Positions 15,503 to 24,717 are shown, counted from the stretch's first letter. The stretch is DNA of 49,881 nucleotides from a virus (IMGVR_UViG_3300042346_001065:1-49881), one strand, 5' to 3'. Program-made: numbers and translations. The notes: generated from the sequence alone by a model not told the origin.

Positions 15503-16222
15503 TCAAGTGATTAATTTTAAAGATTGAATGGCATCATCCCAGAAAAACTGACCAGGTGTAAATTCTCCCTGTTGCTCAACAAACCGTCTGCCTCTCCATT
15601 CTACATAATCAATAAATCCCAAGTTCTCCCCAATATTAAAAACATTGAGTTGACCAATTAGCTCCTGAGGTGCGGTATATTGCCCTGTCATCTCCAAAGT
15701 TTCCCCTCCTCTAATCCGACAGCAGGAATTAGAGCAATCAATCACAACTCGCTCCCCTACTTGCCCAAAATTAAGAGGGACACCTCTATTTAAAACTTGA
15801 GACACAATCATTCCTGAAGGAACGGTAACTATCAACTCACACATTACCCTGGGGATAGGGGCGTTAAATTCTATGGTTAAATTAATACTATCAGGAACGG
15901 TATTAGTCGCAAAATAGACAGTAGTATTTTGTAAATAGAATCTTTGCCCAGTCAATCTATCTGGGTTTGTGGCTTGAATAAAATTGTTTATCCCGACCCG
16001 TAGAACAGCTAAAAAAGGCAGGTTTATTTTATAAAGGGTAAAGACGGCATCAGGGGTTGTTAGCTCTGTTGGGGAAGGGTTAACGCCAGGGTATTTGTGA
16101 AATGTTTTAGTTTGAAATAAAGGAGCTAATGTCTGATTTCCTTGTGCAGACAAAATAGGAGCCGATAAATTAAATGGACTCAGGATTGTTGCGGGTAAGT
16201 TAGAATTAGAGAGCGTGAACAT
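15503..16222 (-). CDS. probable tail structural protein
   Basis: 239 residues, beta-rich and low in charge (LPATILSPFNLSAPILSAQGN; DSINLTIEFNAPIPRVMCELIVTVPSG). A CSNSCC cluster is unusual for a virion protein. Four bases separate it from the hub gene, so the two are co-expressed. It may be a distal tail or hub partner; no family recognised. Confidence 0.6.
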   Translation of the reverse strand: MFTLSNSNLPATILSPFNLSAPILSAQGNQTLAPLFQTKTFHKYPGVNPSPTELTTPDAVFTLYKINLPFLAVLRVGINNFIQATNPDRLTGQRFYLQNTTVYFATNTVPDSINLTIEFNAPIPRVMCELIVTVPSGMIVSQVLNRGVPLNFGQVGERVVIDCSNSCCRIRGGETLEMTGQYTAPQELIGQLNVFNIGENLGFIDYVEWRGRRFVEQQGEFTPGQFFWDDAIQSLKLIT

Positions 16223-16253
16223 AAAAAATTAATTTAACTACTAATATTATCCC

Positions 16254-16670
16254 GTGAATTATCGCCAAGAATTAAAACAGACCATAGAATTGTTTGTCCC
16301 TCAAGTTGAACAAGCATTTCTCAAAGCATTCTTTCTAAAAGACCTCGATTTTGGGCGGGATTTAATGGTGGGGGAGCGGACGGGTGCGATAGATTGGTAT
16401 ACCTCTGACCTGGGATCTCTTGTAGGAAACGTGATGATTTCGATGGGTTGTAGCTCCCGATTAAATGCCGAGATAGAAAAAGCAACCGAGGCGATTTATG
16501 CCAGACACGGGATATTTTCCATCAACGAGGAGGTTGTTAGAGCCATAGAGCTTTCAACCGCCAAGGTACAGCTAAAAGGGGAAGTTAACGCTACAACAGT
16601 GCAACAAACTTCTTCTCGGCTCTGGGTAGCAATTTCCACGTTTCAAATTGACTGTTTTATTGGGTTGTGA
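16254..16670 (+). CDS. hypothetical protein on the opposite strand to its neighbours
   Basis: 138 residues from GTG 16254, MNYRQELKQTIELFVPQVEQAFLKAFF..., helical with a central acidic part. It runs rightward between two leftward genes and stops one base from the terminase stop. No Shine-Dalgarno is obvious. Amino-acid composition looks genuine and the antisense frame is not coding. It may be an independently expressed insert. Function unknown. Confidence 0.55.
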   Translation: MNYRQELKQTIELFVPQVEQAFLKAFFLKDLDFGRDLMVGERTGAIDWYTSDLGSLVGNVMISMGCSSRLNAEIEKATEAIYARHGIFSINEEVVRAIELSTAKVQLKGEVNATTVQQTSSRLWVAISTFQIDCFIGL

Positions 16671-16671
16671 T

Positions 16672-18276
16672 CTATTTTTTCATCCAATCAGCCAGTCCTT
16701 CTCGGTAAGTTTTAGCAAACGCATAGCATACCGCATCGGCTAAGTTAGGCGATCGCCCGATAATACTCTTAATATCATCTTTTTTGGTAATCATTATTGT
16801 TTTCCCAGACTCCCACCACCGGAATGCACAGAGTTCTTCTTTTAATTGATCATCGGGAGGTAAACAGATCGGGATTTGATTCTTGGGGTCTAATAAGTCT
16901 CGCAGATTCCAGTACCAATAAGTCCGCATATTAGCAAAAGTCAAGAGTCCGCTTTTGTCTTTCAAATACTCGCCGTTTCCATCCTTCGCGGCTTCACTTC
17001 CTTTCAAGGGAATAACGTGCATTTTCATCCCTCGACAGGTATCGTGAACCGCAGCACCCACCCCAATTACGTCAATTTGTACCTTTACCCCAATGTTCGC
17101 CATACAGGAGGCAATCTGCTGTGCGACAATATTGCTGTCTGGGGTCTGGCTTCCATCAAATTCCCTGAGTCTATCAAGCCAGTTGTCCCATCGCAGAGCC
17201 AACACTGTCTTATCTATCCCACCCCTCGCCACATCCACACCAATATGGGACATTTTTAAGGTTTGAGGATAGTCAACCCATCGTTGCATCGCCAAAGTGA
17301 CCCAATCCCCAGGAATAACTTGATAGGGGTCTGATTCTGGCTCGATGGTCATGTCGCCATAGAGAAGCTGCGATCGCAAAGGTTCAGGGAGAGATTGCAG
17401 CACCCCTCTATATCCTGAATCTTTCAGGAAAGGATTGTCGTCTAGTGTCGCTCGAATAAATGTGCGGGATCGGGGTTCTAAGTCTTCGTCTCCAATTCTG
17501 ATCTTTTTAGGCTTGGGATAATAGAGTTTTCCCTCAACCTTTACAGGATCAAGAGAAGAAACCTCGTGGATTTCCTTGCCAATCGTGAGATAAAAGCTAT
17601 CAACATCTACTTCTTGGTCTTTCCCGTTTACCCCCACAAACCAGCGCAACTCACCTGGTTCGGCAAGGTGTCTTCCCGTCTGAGATTCATATTTTGGATC
17701 AAGCCAGGGAGCCAGATAACCAATAATCCATCGCCCACTTACTTGACTGGGAGGATTAAACGTAAAGATTACTCGGCATTTTTGATGGGGATCGGGACTT
17801 CTGCACCAACCCGTTAAAAAGAGGAATTGCTCAAGGGAGAATTCTGTCACCTCGTCTACTGCCTTGAGATCGTGTTCAATCCCTCGCCAGTTTTCAATAT
17901 CACTTTCATGTTGCGCCGCGCCAAACTTTAGAGTTCTCCCTCCGGGTATTTTCCTCCACAGCTTTTCGTTACTATTGTAAGTAGCCCCACTCCCCCGTAA
18001 TAATAGCCGTGATTTTTCAATAATATCTAGCAGCCGAGGATACTCTCGCCGGAAAACAATTGATTTCCGGTGTTGTGTCACCGCCATAATCTGAATGATT
18101 GCGGTTTTCCCCCCTCCAGCACTCCCCCCAAACCCAATAATGTCAGCATGGGAAGACAAAGCCATTCTTTGTGGTTCACTTTTGGGTTCCCAAGGGTTCC
18201 AGTTTGCAATACTCTGTCCAGTAAATCCTAATTTGTCTAATACAGAAGGGTAGCCACTATGTCTTTGTTTTGTCAC
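16672..18276 (-). CDS. terL: large terminase subunit
   Basis: 534 residues; the DNA-packaging motor ATPase and nuclease. Walker A is GFGGSAGGGKT (about 50-60), Walker B is LKAVDEVTEF with the catalytic Glu, FTFNPPS is the coupling motif, and the RNase H-like nuclease begins GVDVARGGIDKT. GTG 18276 is the start, with AGATAGG just upstream. Length is normal. I found no small subunit next to it; the short proteins at 18369-20309 are candidates only by position. Confidence 0.93.
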   Translation of the reverse strand: MTKQRHSGYPSVLDKLGFTGQSIANWNPWEPKSEPQRMALSSHADIIGFGGSAGGGKTAIIQIMAVTQHRKSIVFRREYPRLLDIIEKSRLLLRGSGATYNSNEKLWRKIPGGRTLKFGAAQHESDIENWRGIEHDLKAVDEVTEFSLEQFLFLTGWCRSPDPHQKCRVIFTFNPPSQVSGRWIIGYLAPWLDPKYESQTGRHLAEPGELRWFVGVNGKDQEVDVDSFYLTIGKEIHEVSSLDPVKVEGKLYYPKPKKIRIGDEDLEPRSRTFIRATLDDNPFLKDSGYRGVLQSLPEPLRSQLLYGDMTIEPESDPYQVIPGDWVTLAMQRWVDYPQTLKMSHIGVDVARGGIDKTVLALRWDNWLDRLREFDGSQTPDSNIVAQQIASCMANIGVKVQIDVIGVGAAVHDTCRGMKMHVIPLKGSEAAKDGNGEYLKDKSGLLTFANMRTYWYWNLRDLLDPKNQIPICLPPDDQLKEELCAFRWWESGKTIMITKKDDIKSIIGRSPNLADAVCYAFAKTYREGLADWMKK

Positions 18277-18368
18277 CTATCTTCCCCGTATAACCAATTG
18301 TGATTTTAATTTTTATCCTTCCCTTTGAAGATGGTCTAGTTGCTCTATTTAGAACAATTCTTTCCATA

Positions 18369-19019
18369 TTAAAACTCCGTAGGAACACTTACCCCAAAAT
18401 TAATTAACCAGTTATATAACCTAGACCTATCCTTAACAAAATCATCGTCCAATGGTTCGTTTTCTAAGTTTTCATCCCCACCTGTTGTTTCCCCTTTGGC
18501 TAACTCCTCCGCCTGTTTTAGTCTATCATTTGCTTGTTTACATAGCTTTGCCAAATCATCTAAAGAGTAATGATTTTCAAGTCCTCCCACCTTAAATATT
18601 AAGATAGCATCCGCTATAATATCAAGGGCTAAATCTCCCGTTGTAATAAGCTCCTGGGGAAGTAATTTAGAGTCTGTCCCATCTTCGGGATACTTGTAAC
18701 CTAATAATTGTTCTAGTAAACTCAATCCTGGGATTAGCTGCTCTCGATAGGTGATTGGCTCCGTTGCTATAAAAAAATGATGGCGTGATTCTTGAGTTAA
18801 TTGGTCAGGATCAAACTCAAAAAAATGAGCTATTTTTAAATAATGATAACGAAACCGAGGGAAAAGGTAATCATCCATTTTCTCTGGGTAAATGTGAAGC
18901 CCTGCAATGGACTTCTTTAAATCCAAAAGATATGCAGATAGTTTCCTAGACTCTCTAATAGCCACAGGGAAAACCAAGATAAAATTCCCAGTCTGATAAT
19001 TTAATCGGAAGTGCAACAT
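18369..19019 (-). CDS. hypothetical phage protein
   Basis: 216 residues from ATG 19019, which overlaps the upstream stop (TAATG) with GGAGTGG upstream. The centre is helical; the end (EELAKGETTGGDENLENEPLDDDF) is very acidic. Sitting just upstream of the terminase gene, it could be a small-terminase analogue or a tail assembly factor, but no motif supports either. Confidence 0.6.
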   Translation of the reverse strand: MLHFRLNYQTGNFILVFPVAIRESRKLSAYLLDLKKSIAGLHIYPEKMDDYLFPRFRYHYLKIAHFFEFDPDQLTQESRHHFFIATEPITYREQLIPGLSLLEQLLGYKYPEDGTDSKLLPQELITTGDLALDIIADAILIFKVGGLENHYSLDDLAKLCKQANDRLKQAEELAKGETTGGDENLENEPLDDDFVKDRSRLYNWLINFGVSVPTEF

Positions 19020-19660
19020 TAAAGCCACTCCTCCTGACTATCTTGCCAATTAACTAACTTGATTCTATTGCCAAATAATGGCTCGAATTCGCATTGTTTT
19101 AATTCCAAATATCGCCACCTTCGATTTAGGGATTCCCCTTCCTTGAAGACAAGATGGGCATCTAATTTTTCTATGGGTTCCTGTAGCTCTTGGGTCGCTT
19201 CACGGTAAATCACCTGCGTCCTAATTTTTACCGTTTGCCCAGAAAGATTGGGAGAAGCATAGATTTTCCCGCCTTCTTCAACCACGATTTGAGATTGACC
19301 TGTAATCCTATCTACTAATTCTACTGTTAGAGGCGATTTATTATCGGCATTTGGGAAGTAATAAGCGATCGCCTCGCTATCTGGTTTAGGGATTTTAATA
19401 TCATATTTTGAAGCATTGCCAGAGAGGGATAATTGCCCACTATTCCCCGATAACCTCGCCTCTAAGAGCGTAAAGTCCAGAAATTCAGGGGTAACAGCCC
19501 ATCGTTTTTTCCTGCACAATGCCGCGACTAATGGATGACCAGCTAACTTTAACTCAATTTTATCTTCGTCAACCTTGACAGAAGAAGGCAACACCAAATC
19601 AGGAGGGGTGTACAACTCGCCTCCTGACTCCTTTACCCAAGCTCGGCAAACTTTACGCAT
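19019..19660 (-). CDS. hypothetical phage protein
   Basis: I place the start at ATG 19660 (MRKVCRAWVKESGG), which overlaps the upstream stop by eight bases; longer forms run inside the upstream gene. About 213 residues, beta-rich (KIELKLAGHPL, TVELVDRITGQSQIVV) with a final acidic WQDSQEEWL. It is translationally linked to the genes on both sides. No family recognised. Confidence 0.6.
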   Translation of the reverse strand: MRKVCRAWVKESGGELYTPPDLVLPSSVKVDEDKIELKLAGHPLVAALCRKKRWAVTPEFLDFTLLEARLSGNSGQLSLSGNASKYDIKIPKPDSEAIAYYFPNADNKSPLTVELVDRITGQSQIVVEEGGKIYASPNLSGQTVKIRTQVIYREATQELQEPIEKLDAHLVFKEGESLNRRWRYLELKQCEFEPLFGNRIKLVNWQDSQEEWL

Positions 19661-20309
19661 TAACAGAAGCGGAGATCGCCTCCATGCTTGTAGGGTGATT
19701 TGCGAGGGTTTCAGTGCCTGTCCGTGAAACAGTAGGAGGGTTTCCCCCGTCATAAAAAATGGCTTGTGAAACCCCTGCAATATTCCGCCCACCAGAGGGG
19801 AGAATGAAGTACGTTTTTATCTCTCCTATTTTTCGCATTTTTGCGGTTCCCGATGCAGCAGTGGTTTGGGCGACAACAATATTACTAGGCGTGGTAGACC
19901 CACCTACATCGTAAGTAATTGTTACCCCAGGCAAGTCAGAAGTAAGGGTTAAAACATTGGTCGCTGCCGTTCCTGAAACCAAAGCAGATGCAGAAGGAAC
20001 TCCATTAATCTCCTCTAAAAGTCTTGTTGCAATTGTGGTCGCAGTATCACCTGACCTTTGGGTATGGGAGACAATAGCCGAGTTACCCCCGGCAGTGATT
20101 CCTATTAGGTAGTCATCCCCTGTACTCCCTGCTGTGATGGTCATGGTATTCACTTGAGACACCGCGCCACCAAAATCTGCCCAGGCTTCTAACACATCCT
20201 TTACCACCCCCCCTTCAGTAATTTGTGTCCGTACCCTTTTAAAAGGGATTGTTACCGTCAGGTCGGGTTGGGATGCAGGATAACTAATTGAGCCAATTGA
20301 AGAAGTCAT
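19653..20309 (-). CDS. probable structural protein with a beta-sandwich repeat
   Basis: About 218 residues from MTSSIGSISYPASQPDL; an earlier ATG nine codons upstream is possible. The middle (NTMTITAGSTGDDYLIGITAGG...TIATRLLEEING) has the pattern of a short phage structural domain in which T, A, G and V alternate, similar in style to the domain in the cement-like protein at 33592. It is first of the leftward terminase operon and divergent from the portal gene. Confidence 0.6.
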   Translation of the reverse strand: MTSSIGSISYPASQPDLTVTIPFKRVRTQITEGGVVKDVLEAWADFGGAVSQVNTMTITAGSTGDDYLIGITAGGNSAIVSHTQRSGDTATTIATRLLEEINGVPSASALVSGTAATNVLTLTSDLPGVTITYDVGGSTTPSNIVVAQTTAASGTAKMRKIGEIKTYFILPSGGRNIAGVSQAIFYDGGNPPTVSRTGTETLANHPTSMEAISASVNA

Positions 20310-20407
20310 TTGTTTTGAGTAATAACTTATTAACAATATTATAATTATAATTATGCCTTAAACTCAAAGATAATTCCGCAAAAAAATACCAATAACTTTA
20401 TATAAAA

Positions 20408-22396
20408 ATGACCGCCCAATCATCCGAGACAACAAAAAAAGAAACCACCACAGAGATTGTGAATCGTTATAGAGAAGACTCTCGTGTCATGATGCAAGCG
20501 TTAGCGGAGAGTGCCGACGCAAGTTCGATGCGAAATCCTCTCCCTGTAACGGGAAGAATCCAGCCTTTCTCTCAACAGCAAGTAGAAAACTGTTTAGCAG
20601 ACGCGATCTTAAAACGAATAGCGTGGAGCCTCCCATCTTCGTCAACTCAAAAGATGTGGCAGTTATCCTTGGGAGATGATTTTTCTAGTAAGACGGGTTC
20701 TAAATTAGTCCGAGATTATTATGCCTATCACGAAAGATTGAAAACCATATCACAATTTAGAAAAGCATTGCAGTTCTCTCGCTCTCATGGTGGGACAGTT
20801 ATTATTCTCAAGATTAACGATGGAAGACATTATTCCGAACCTGTTGATGAAGGCAAGATTAAATCAATCTCTGGGTTAATCGTTCGTCACCGATGGCAAG
20901 TTGCTCCTTCGGTGAGAACGGCTGCTAGTATATTTGACCTTGATGACATTGAACATTATGAAATCCTAACAATTGACCAACAAATAAAACAAAAATTACT
21001 ATTTAACGGAACAAATTCCAAGCAGGATGATCGCCTGATTCATCGGTCAAGAATCCTCCGGTTTAATGGGGCATTAATGCCTGATGATTGGATGATTTCC
21101 TATAACAATGGATGGGGATTGAGTGTCTTTGACGAGGTTTGGAAATATTATAAAAACTATACAAATGGACTCAATGCAGTAGGCGAATTAATTAAAACCC
21201 AATCAGTTCTACAGCATTCTTTTGAAGGACTGCGGGAACTGATGATGGCATCTGATGAAGAAAGTATCGCAGCTATTAAGCAAACCATGAAATCAATCCG
21301 ACTAATGTTTGATCTATATGGCATGGTTCTCCACGACTCCCGTGAACAATTCAACTGGAATGCCCGCCCCGTCGTCGGGATGGATTCACTCGTGCAAGTA
21401 CAGAAGGATGGGGTAACAGGAGCCTCTGGGATGCCTCACACGATAGTTTGGGGAGAAAGCCCTGGGGGTTTGGGGCGTGATGGCAAGGAGACCCAAATCA
21501 ACTATGCTAACTCGGTGGCAGAGTACCAAGGAGAGAGCTTAGATCCTAGCGCAGCTATTCTTGATCGTTATATCTTCTTGGCTAAAGACGGCCCCACAAA
21601 AGGCAAAATCCCCGACAACTACCAGAGGCAGTACCCTTCTATCTTGAGGATGACCATCGAGGATCTCCGCTCTGGACGCTCATCTGATATTCAGGCATTG
21701 GCTTCAGGTATTCAAGCCGGATTCATCACGACAGATGAAGCTCGGACAGTGCCTTCTAACTCCGGTTGGTGGCCAGAGCTTAACCTTGATCAAAAAGCAT
21801 GGGAAGAAGCCAGGAAAAAAGCAGAAGAACAAGCAAACTTCCTTGGTGGTTTTGATATGGGAGCATTAGGAGGCGAGGAAGCTGCCCCACCCACTGAAGA
21901 ACCCGTCGAAGAAGAATCTATAACTCAAATGGACAGTGCTGTTTACACCCCAATAAAGCGGGTTCTTAATTGGCACGGGCTATCAATTGGGGTCACTCAC
22001 GACAAAGGGGATCTTCGCTATAACAAAACGATGAAGGTAGGGTATGGGCATATTAGACGCAGCTATGGACACGCGGAGGACGCAAAAGCAATCGACGTTT
22101 ATATCAAAAATCCAAACTCACCTAGTCTCTGGAAGGTTCGGCAACTCAACACAACAACAGGGGAGATTGACGAAACAAAGTATTTCTTGGGTTTTGATTC
22201 CCCCAAAGAAGTGCGCGATTGCTATTACTATCATGCCGGATTAGATCGTTTTGGAGGAGTGGAGAAGTGCGATCCTACGGAATTAAACCAATACCGCCAA
22301 GATGCAGAAGAATTGGAGGGAGTTAATGAAGTTTATCAAAATAAGATATTAACAGATGTAGCAAATAGAATCAATCAACAAACTCAATTAGATTAA
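20408..22396 (+). CDS. portal protein with C-terminal inorganic-pyrophosphatase-like domain
   Basis: 662 residues. Residues 1-490 look like a DUF1073-type portal: MRNPLPVTGRIQPFS, the clip/stem segment, GGLGRDGKETQINYANSV, and FITTDEARTVPSNSGWWPEL. After an acidic Pro/Glu linker, residues 517-640 (RVLNWHGLSIGVTHDKG, GYGHIRRSYGHAEDAKAIDVYI, FLGFDSPKEVRDCYYYH) match the InPase domain of phage polyvalent head proteins. The portal forms the packaging vertex; the extra domain may enter the cell with the DNA. Divergent from the terminase operon across 98 bases. Confidence 0.85.
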   Translation: MTAQSSETTKKETTTEIVNRYREDSRVMMQALAESADASSMRNPLPVTGRIQPFSQQQVENCLADAILKRIAWSLPSSSTQKMWQLSLGDDFSSKTGSKLVRDYYAYHERLKTISQFRKALQFSRSHGGTVIILKINDGRHYSEPVDEGKIKSISGLIVRHRWQVAPSVRTAASIFDLDDIEHYEILTIDQQIKQKLLFNGTNSKQDDRLIHRSRILRFNGALMPDDWMISYNNGWGLSVFDEVWKYYKNYTNGLNAVGELIKTQSVLQHSFEGLRELMMASDEESIAAIKQTMKSIRLMFDLYGMVLHDSREQFNWNARPVVGMDSLVQVQKDGVTGASGMPHTIVWGESPGGLGRDGKETQINYANSVAEYQGESLDPSAAILDRYIFLAKDGPTKGKIPDNYQRQYPSILRMTIEDLRSGRSSDIQALASGIQAGFITTDEARTVPSNSGWWPELNLDQKAWEEARKKAEEQANFLGGFDMGALGGEEAAPPTEEPVEEESITQMDSAVYTPIKRVLNWHGLSIGVTHDKGDLRYNKTMKVGYGHIRRSYGHAEDAKAIDVYIKNPNSPSLWKVRQLNTTTGEIDETKYFLGFDSPKEVRDCYYYHAGLDRFGGVEKCDPTELNQYRQDAEELEGVNEVYQNKILTDVANRINQQTQLD

Positions 22397-22421
22397 TTTT
22401 AAATTAATTGGTTTTTGAATG

Positions 22422-22520
22422 CAACTTAGTCAACCCATTTTATTTCACTAGGGTTGGCTAAGTTGTCTAAACTGTTACATCAAATCTTTGTCGGTTCCTG
22501 ATTTACGGGCTGCGTAAATC
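22422..22520 (+). other. two hairpins in a 344-base gap after the portal gene
   Basis: A 15-bp hairpin (arms 22422-22436 and 22451-22465, one G-T pair) and an 8-bp hairpin (22500-22507 with 22513-22520). Neither has a T tract. The first may be a processing or weak termination structure downstream of the portal; the rest of 22397-22740 holds no convincing gene except the 25-bp repeat at 22643. Confidence 0.5.
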
Positions 22521-22642
22521 TATGTATAGGTTAAGGTAGTTTGGCAACAATTGGCACTTCGGACAGTAAGGACACCCCAGACCCACTGCAACGGTCTGTC
22601 TCCCGCCTATTCACCAAGAAATCAATACAATAAAAAAGGTGT

Positions 22643-22667
22643 GATTTTCTTATATAGAAATTATTTT
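22643..22667 (+). promoter_or_regulatory. 25-bp regulatory repeat, copy 1
   Basis: A 25-bp stretch containing TTCTTATATAGAAATT is repeated without change at 31979-32003. Each copy lies 71-73 bases ahead of a rightward head-gene start (22741 and 32075). TTCT-TATAT-AGAA is palindromic in its arms. Position suggests a phage-specific promoter or operator. Confidence 0.6.
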
Positions 22668-22740
22668 GTAAAGTCCTGTTGATCTATAAGAATTTAACCT
22701 TAAAATTATAGTGATAACTTCTGATCAGAAGGGTTTTATC

Positions 22741-23133
22741 ATGCCAATTCCTGTTAGTTTTTTCAATCTTACAAGAGCCGGAAAGGTTTACGCCTTCAAG
22801 CCCGAAGACATCTCGTTTGGGGACGACGACACTCTTGAGGTTAAATTAAATCAAGGGGGAGATATAGCGGTCATCCCTCTTGTAAAAAAATCCGTGACAT
22901 TAACAATTCAGGGTGCTGTTGACACTGATCTTGATACGTTTGAAACCGAGAGAACCCAAAATGTCCAAAACTTAATTGACAATCAGCCGGTTGGCGCAAA
23001 CATGGCTTTTGCAAACTATATTATTTACAGTGCTTACTTGCGAAAAGTAACCCCCACTGCCCCAATTACCGTGTCAGGGAAGACCTTGTTTGACACGATT
23101 GAACTAGAGTTTGCCTCTCGCGTTTACGTTTAA
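22741..23133 (+). CDS. probable virion structural protein
   Basis: 130 residues from ATG 22741, with AGAAGGG upstream; a GTG at 22711 has no ribosome site. Beta-rich with acidic turns (FKPEDISFGDDDTLEVKLNQGG). It follows the 25-bp repeat, so it appears to start a rightward transcription unit. Could be a tail-tube or head accessory protein; no family recognised. Confidence 0.6.
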   Translation: MPIPVSFFNLTRAGKVYAFKPEDISFGDDDTLEVKLNQGGDIAVIPLVKKSVTLTIQGAVDTDLDTFETERTQNVQNLIDNQPVGANMAFANYIIYSAYLRKVTPTAPITVSGKTLFDTIELEFASRVYV

Positions 23134-23183
23134 ATTTATACTGCCTAAGCCAATCAAGGTTTAGGTAGTAGCCCCTAAAATCT

Positions 23184-23312
23184 ATGTATAAAAAGATGAC
23201 ATTTATACTTTATAGACAAAGATTAAGATTTGATGCTCCGCCAACAGAAATCCAAGCGAAGTTAGCGATCGCCAAAGTACATCTCAATATTGGCAAAAGT
23301 GAACTTAATTAA
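23184..23312 (+). pseudogene. relic N-terminus of the FKD/Cys effector family
   Basis: A 42-codon frame includes LRFDAPPTEIQAKLAIAKV, matching the first 30 residues of the effectors at 23629, 24786 and 28284 (for example LRFDAVPTKEQMRLAIAQT), then diverges and stops. A HIP1 site marks the break point. It appears to be the stump of a lost cassette. Confidence 0.7.
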
Positions 23313-23361
23313 GCAAAAACAAAGTACAATAGACTCATCGCATTAAAAAGGAAAATCAATT

Positions 23362-23586
23362 ATGAAAGCTAAAAAAACTGCTGTTGAAGGACAGAAGAAA
23401 ATTAAAACCGTTCCCCCTGCTGTTGTAGATGAAGATGAGGATGTTTTAGGGGAAGGGGAGACATTGCAGGAATTTGACAAGAGAATGGAGAAAAAATATC
23501 CGAAAAGAAGTTATGACGATTTGACAGAAGAAGAAAAACGCGAACGTGCCAAACGTTTTGTAGCTCAAGGGCCGGAAGACTGGTAA
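23362..23586 (+). CDS. small highly charged hypothetical protein
   Basis: 74 residues: a basic start, a DEDEDVLGEGE block and a helical end (YDDLTEEEKRERAKRFVAQGPEDW). AAAAGGAAAA precedes the ATG. It lies just upstream of the first effector gene and could be its partner or chaperone, but this is position only. Confidence 0.5.
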   Translation: MKAKKTAVEGQKKIKTVPPAVVDEDEDVLGEGETLQEFDKRMEKKYPKRSYDDLTEEEKRERAKRFVAQGPEDW

Positions 23587-23628
23587 GTTTGCAATCCGCA
23601 CCCGTACAGAAAGATTTAACTCAAAACA

Positions 23629-24717
23629 ATGGTCACCACCTTAAACCGTCAAAATCTCCTTCGCTTTGATGCTGTTCCTACCAAGGAACAGATGCGGTTG
23701 GCGATCGCTCAAACACTATCCCTCCCCTCAATTTATAATTCTCCAGTTATCATACTGGACTTTGAAGTGGGTGATGATGGTAAAATTACGGGGCGGTTTA
23801 AGGATGCTGATCGTCCTCGTGTGTTTAGCTTCGAGATTTTGGACGATATCCGTTTTAGCCCTTTTAAGTCTGGGCGACTGGACAATGAGGAGGAATGGGA
23901 GGATTTTTCCCTTGGTTATAGCTTTCGCTTTGATACACCCGGAGGGGCTAAAAAAAAGCCGCAGTGCGTGAAACCCACGTCTTATAATTGTGGTAAATCT
24001 TGCATAAATATTAAGAAAAATTGCAGGTGCAATCCCGATGATGCTCAGTCAAAAGATAGAATAGATAAATTAAAGTCTCTGGCGAAGGATTTTAAAAAGG
24101 GGCAAGAAGGGGGAGGAAAGCAGAAGGAATCAAAAGTTTCTGAATCAAAGGACAAGAAACTTTCTTACTCTAATTTTGAGAGTGACTTTGAAGACCTTTA
24201 TTTTGAGGAGAAAAGGAAACAAGAGTTAAAAGGTGTTGTAGCAATTAAACGCCGACAGATGTTAGATATTGCCGAAGGAAAGTACAATGTTCCCCGTGAA
24301 CAGTTAGAGGATTATTTCGAGAAGTTAAAAGATAATAAAAAAATATTCTCAGTAATAGAGAAAGGGGAAGAATTATTATCTTGGGTTGGAGGACAGACAC
24401 CCAAAAAGCAGGGAAAACAACCTAAAGCCAAATCTTCTAAAACAAAAGACTTAGTTGCAGGACAAAAAGCAATCAAGGAAAAACAGATATCTTATGCTAA
24501 ATTCGAGAAAGACTTTAAAGAATTCTATAACGAAGAAAAAAGAAAGCAGGAACTACAGGGGGTTGTAGCAATTAAACGCAATAAGTTGTTAGATGATTAT
24601 GCTAAAAAAAATGGGATTTCTCGACAGCAATTAGATAATCATTTTGAAAGTCTTAAAACCAATGGTAAGATATTCTCTGTCAAAGAGAAAGGGGAGGAGT
24701 TGTTTCAGTGGAACTAG
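23629..24717 (+). CDS. FKD/Cys effector-family protein with two winged-helix-like repeats
   Basis: 362 residues. Residues 10-108 are the FKD domain (QMRLAIAQTLSLPSIYNSPV, GKITGRFKDADRPRVFSFE, EEWEDFSLGYSFR). The Cys motif follows: C113, C121, C125, C132, with YNCGKSCIN. Two homologous units of about 78 residues come next (178-256 and 287-362), each with EEKRKQELxGVVAIKR, a Q-L-E/D-x-x-F-E-x-L helix and a K-IFSV-x-EKGEEL hairpin, resembling winged helices. No catalytic motif. It may bind nucleic acid or act as an adaptor in the virion. Confidence 0.75.
   Translation: MVTTLNRQNLLRFDAVPTKEQMRLAIAQTLSLPSIYNSPVIILDFEVGDDGKITGRFKDADRPRVFSFEILDDIRFSPFKSGRLDNEEEWEDFSLGYSFRFDTPGGAKKKPQCVKPTSYNCGKSCINIKKNCRCNPDDAQSKDRIDKLKSLAKDFKKGQEGGGKQKESKVSESKDKKLSYSNFESDFEDLYFEEKRKQELKGVVAIKRRQMLDIAEGKYNVPREQLEDYFEKLKDNKKIFSVIEKGEELLSWVGGQTPKKQGKQPKAKSSKTKDLVAGQKAIKEKQISYAKFEKDFKEFYNEEKRKQELQGVVAIKRNKLLDDYAKKNGISRQQLDNHFESLKTNGKIFSVKEKGEELFQWN

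Noticed and set aside
19653-19792. A longer start (19792) for the gene ending at 19019
   Set aside because: The extra 44 codons lie wholly inside the upstream gene; the ATG at 19660 fits the usual short overlap.
18369-20309. Small terminase subunit
   Set aside because: Position next to terL is suggestive, but none of the three proteins shows the expected N-terminal helix-turn-helix and central oligomerisation pattern.
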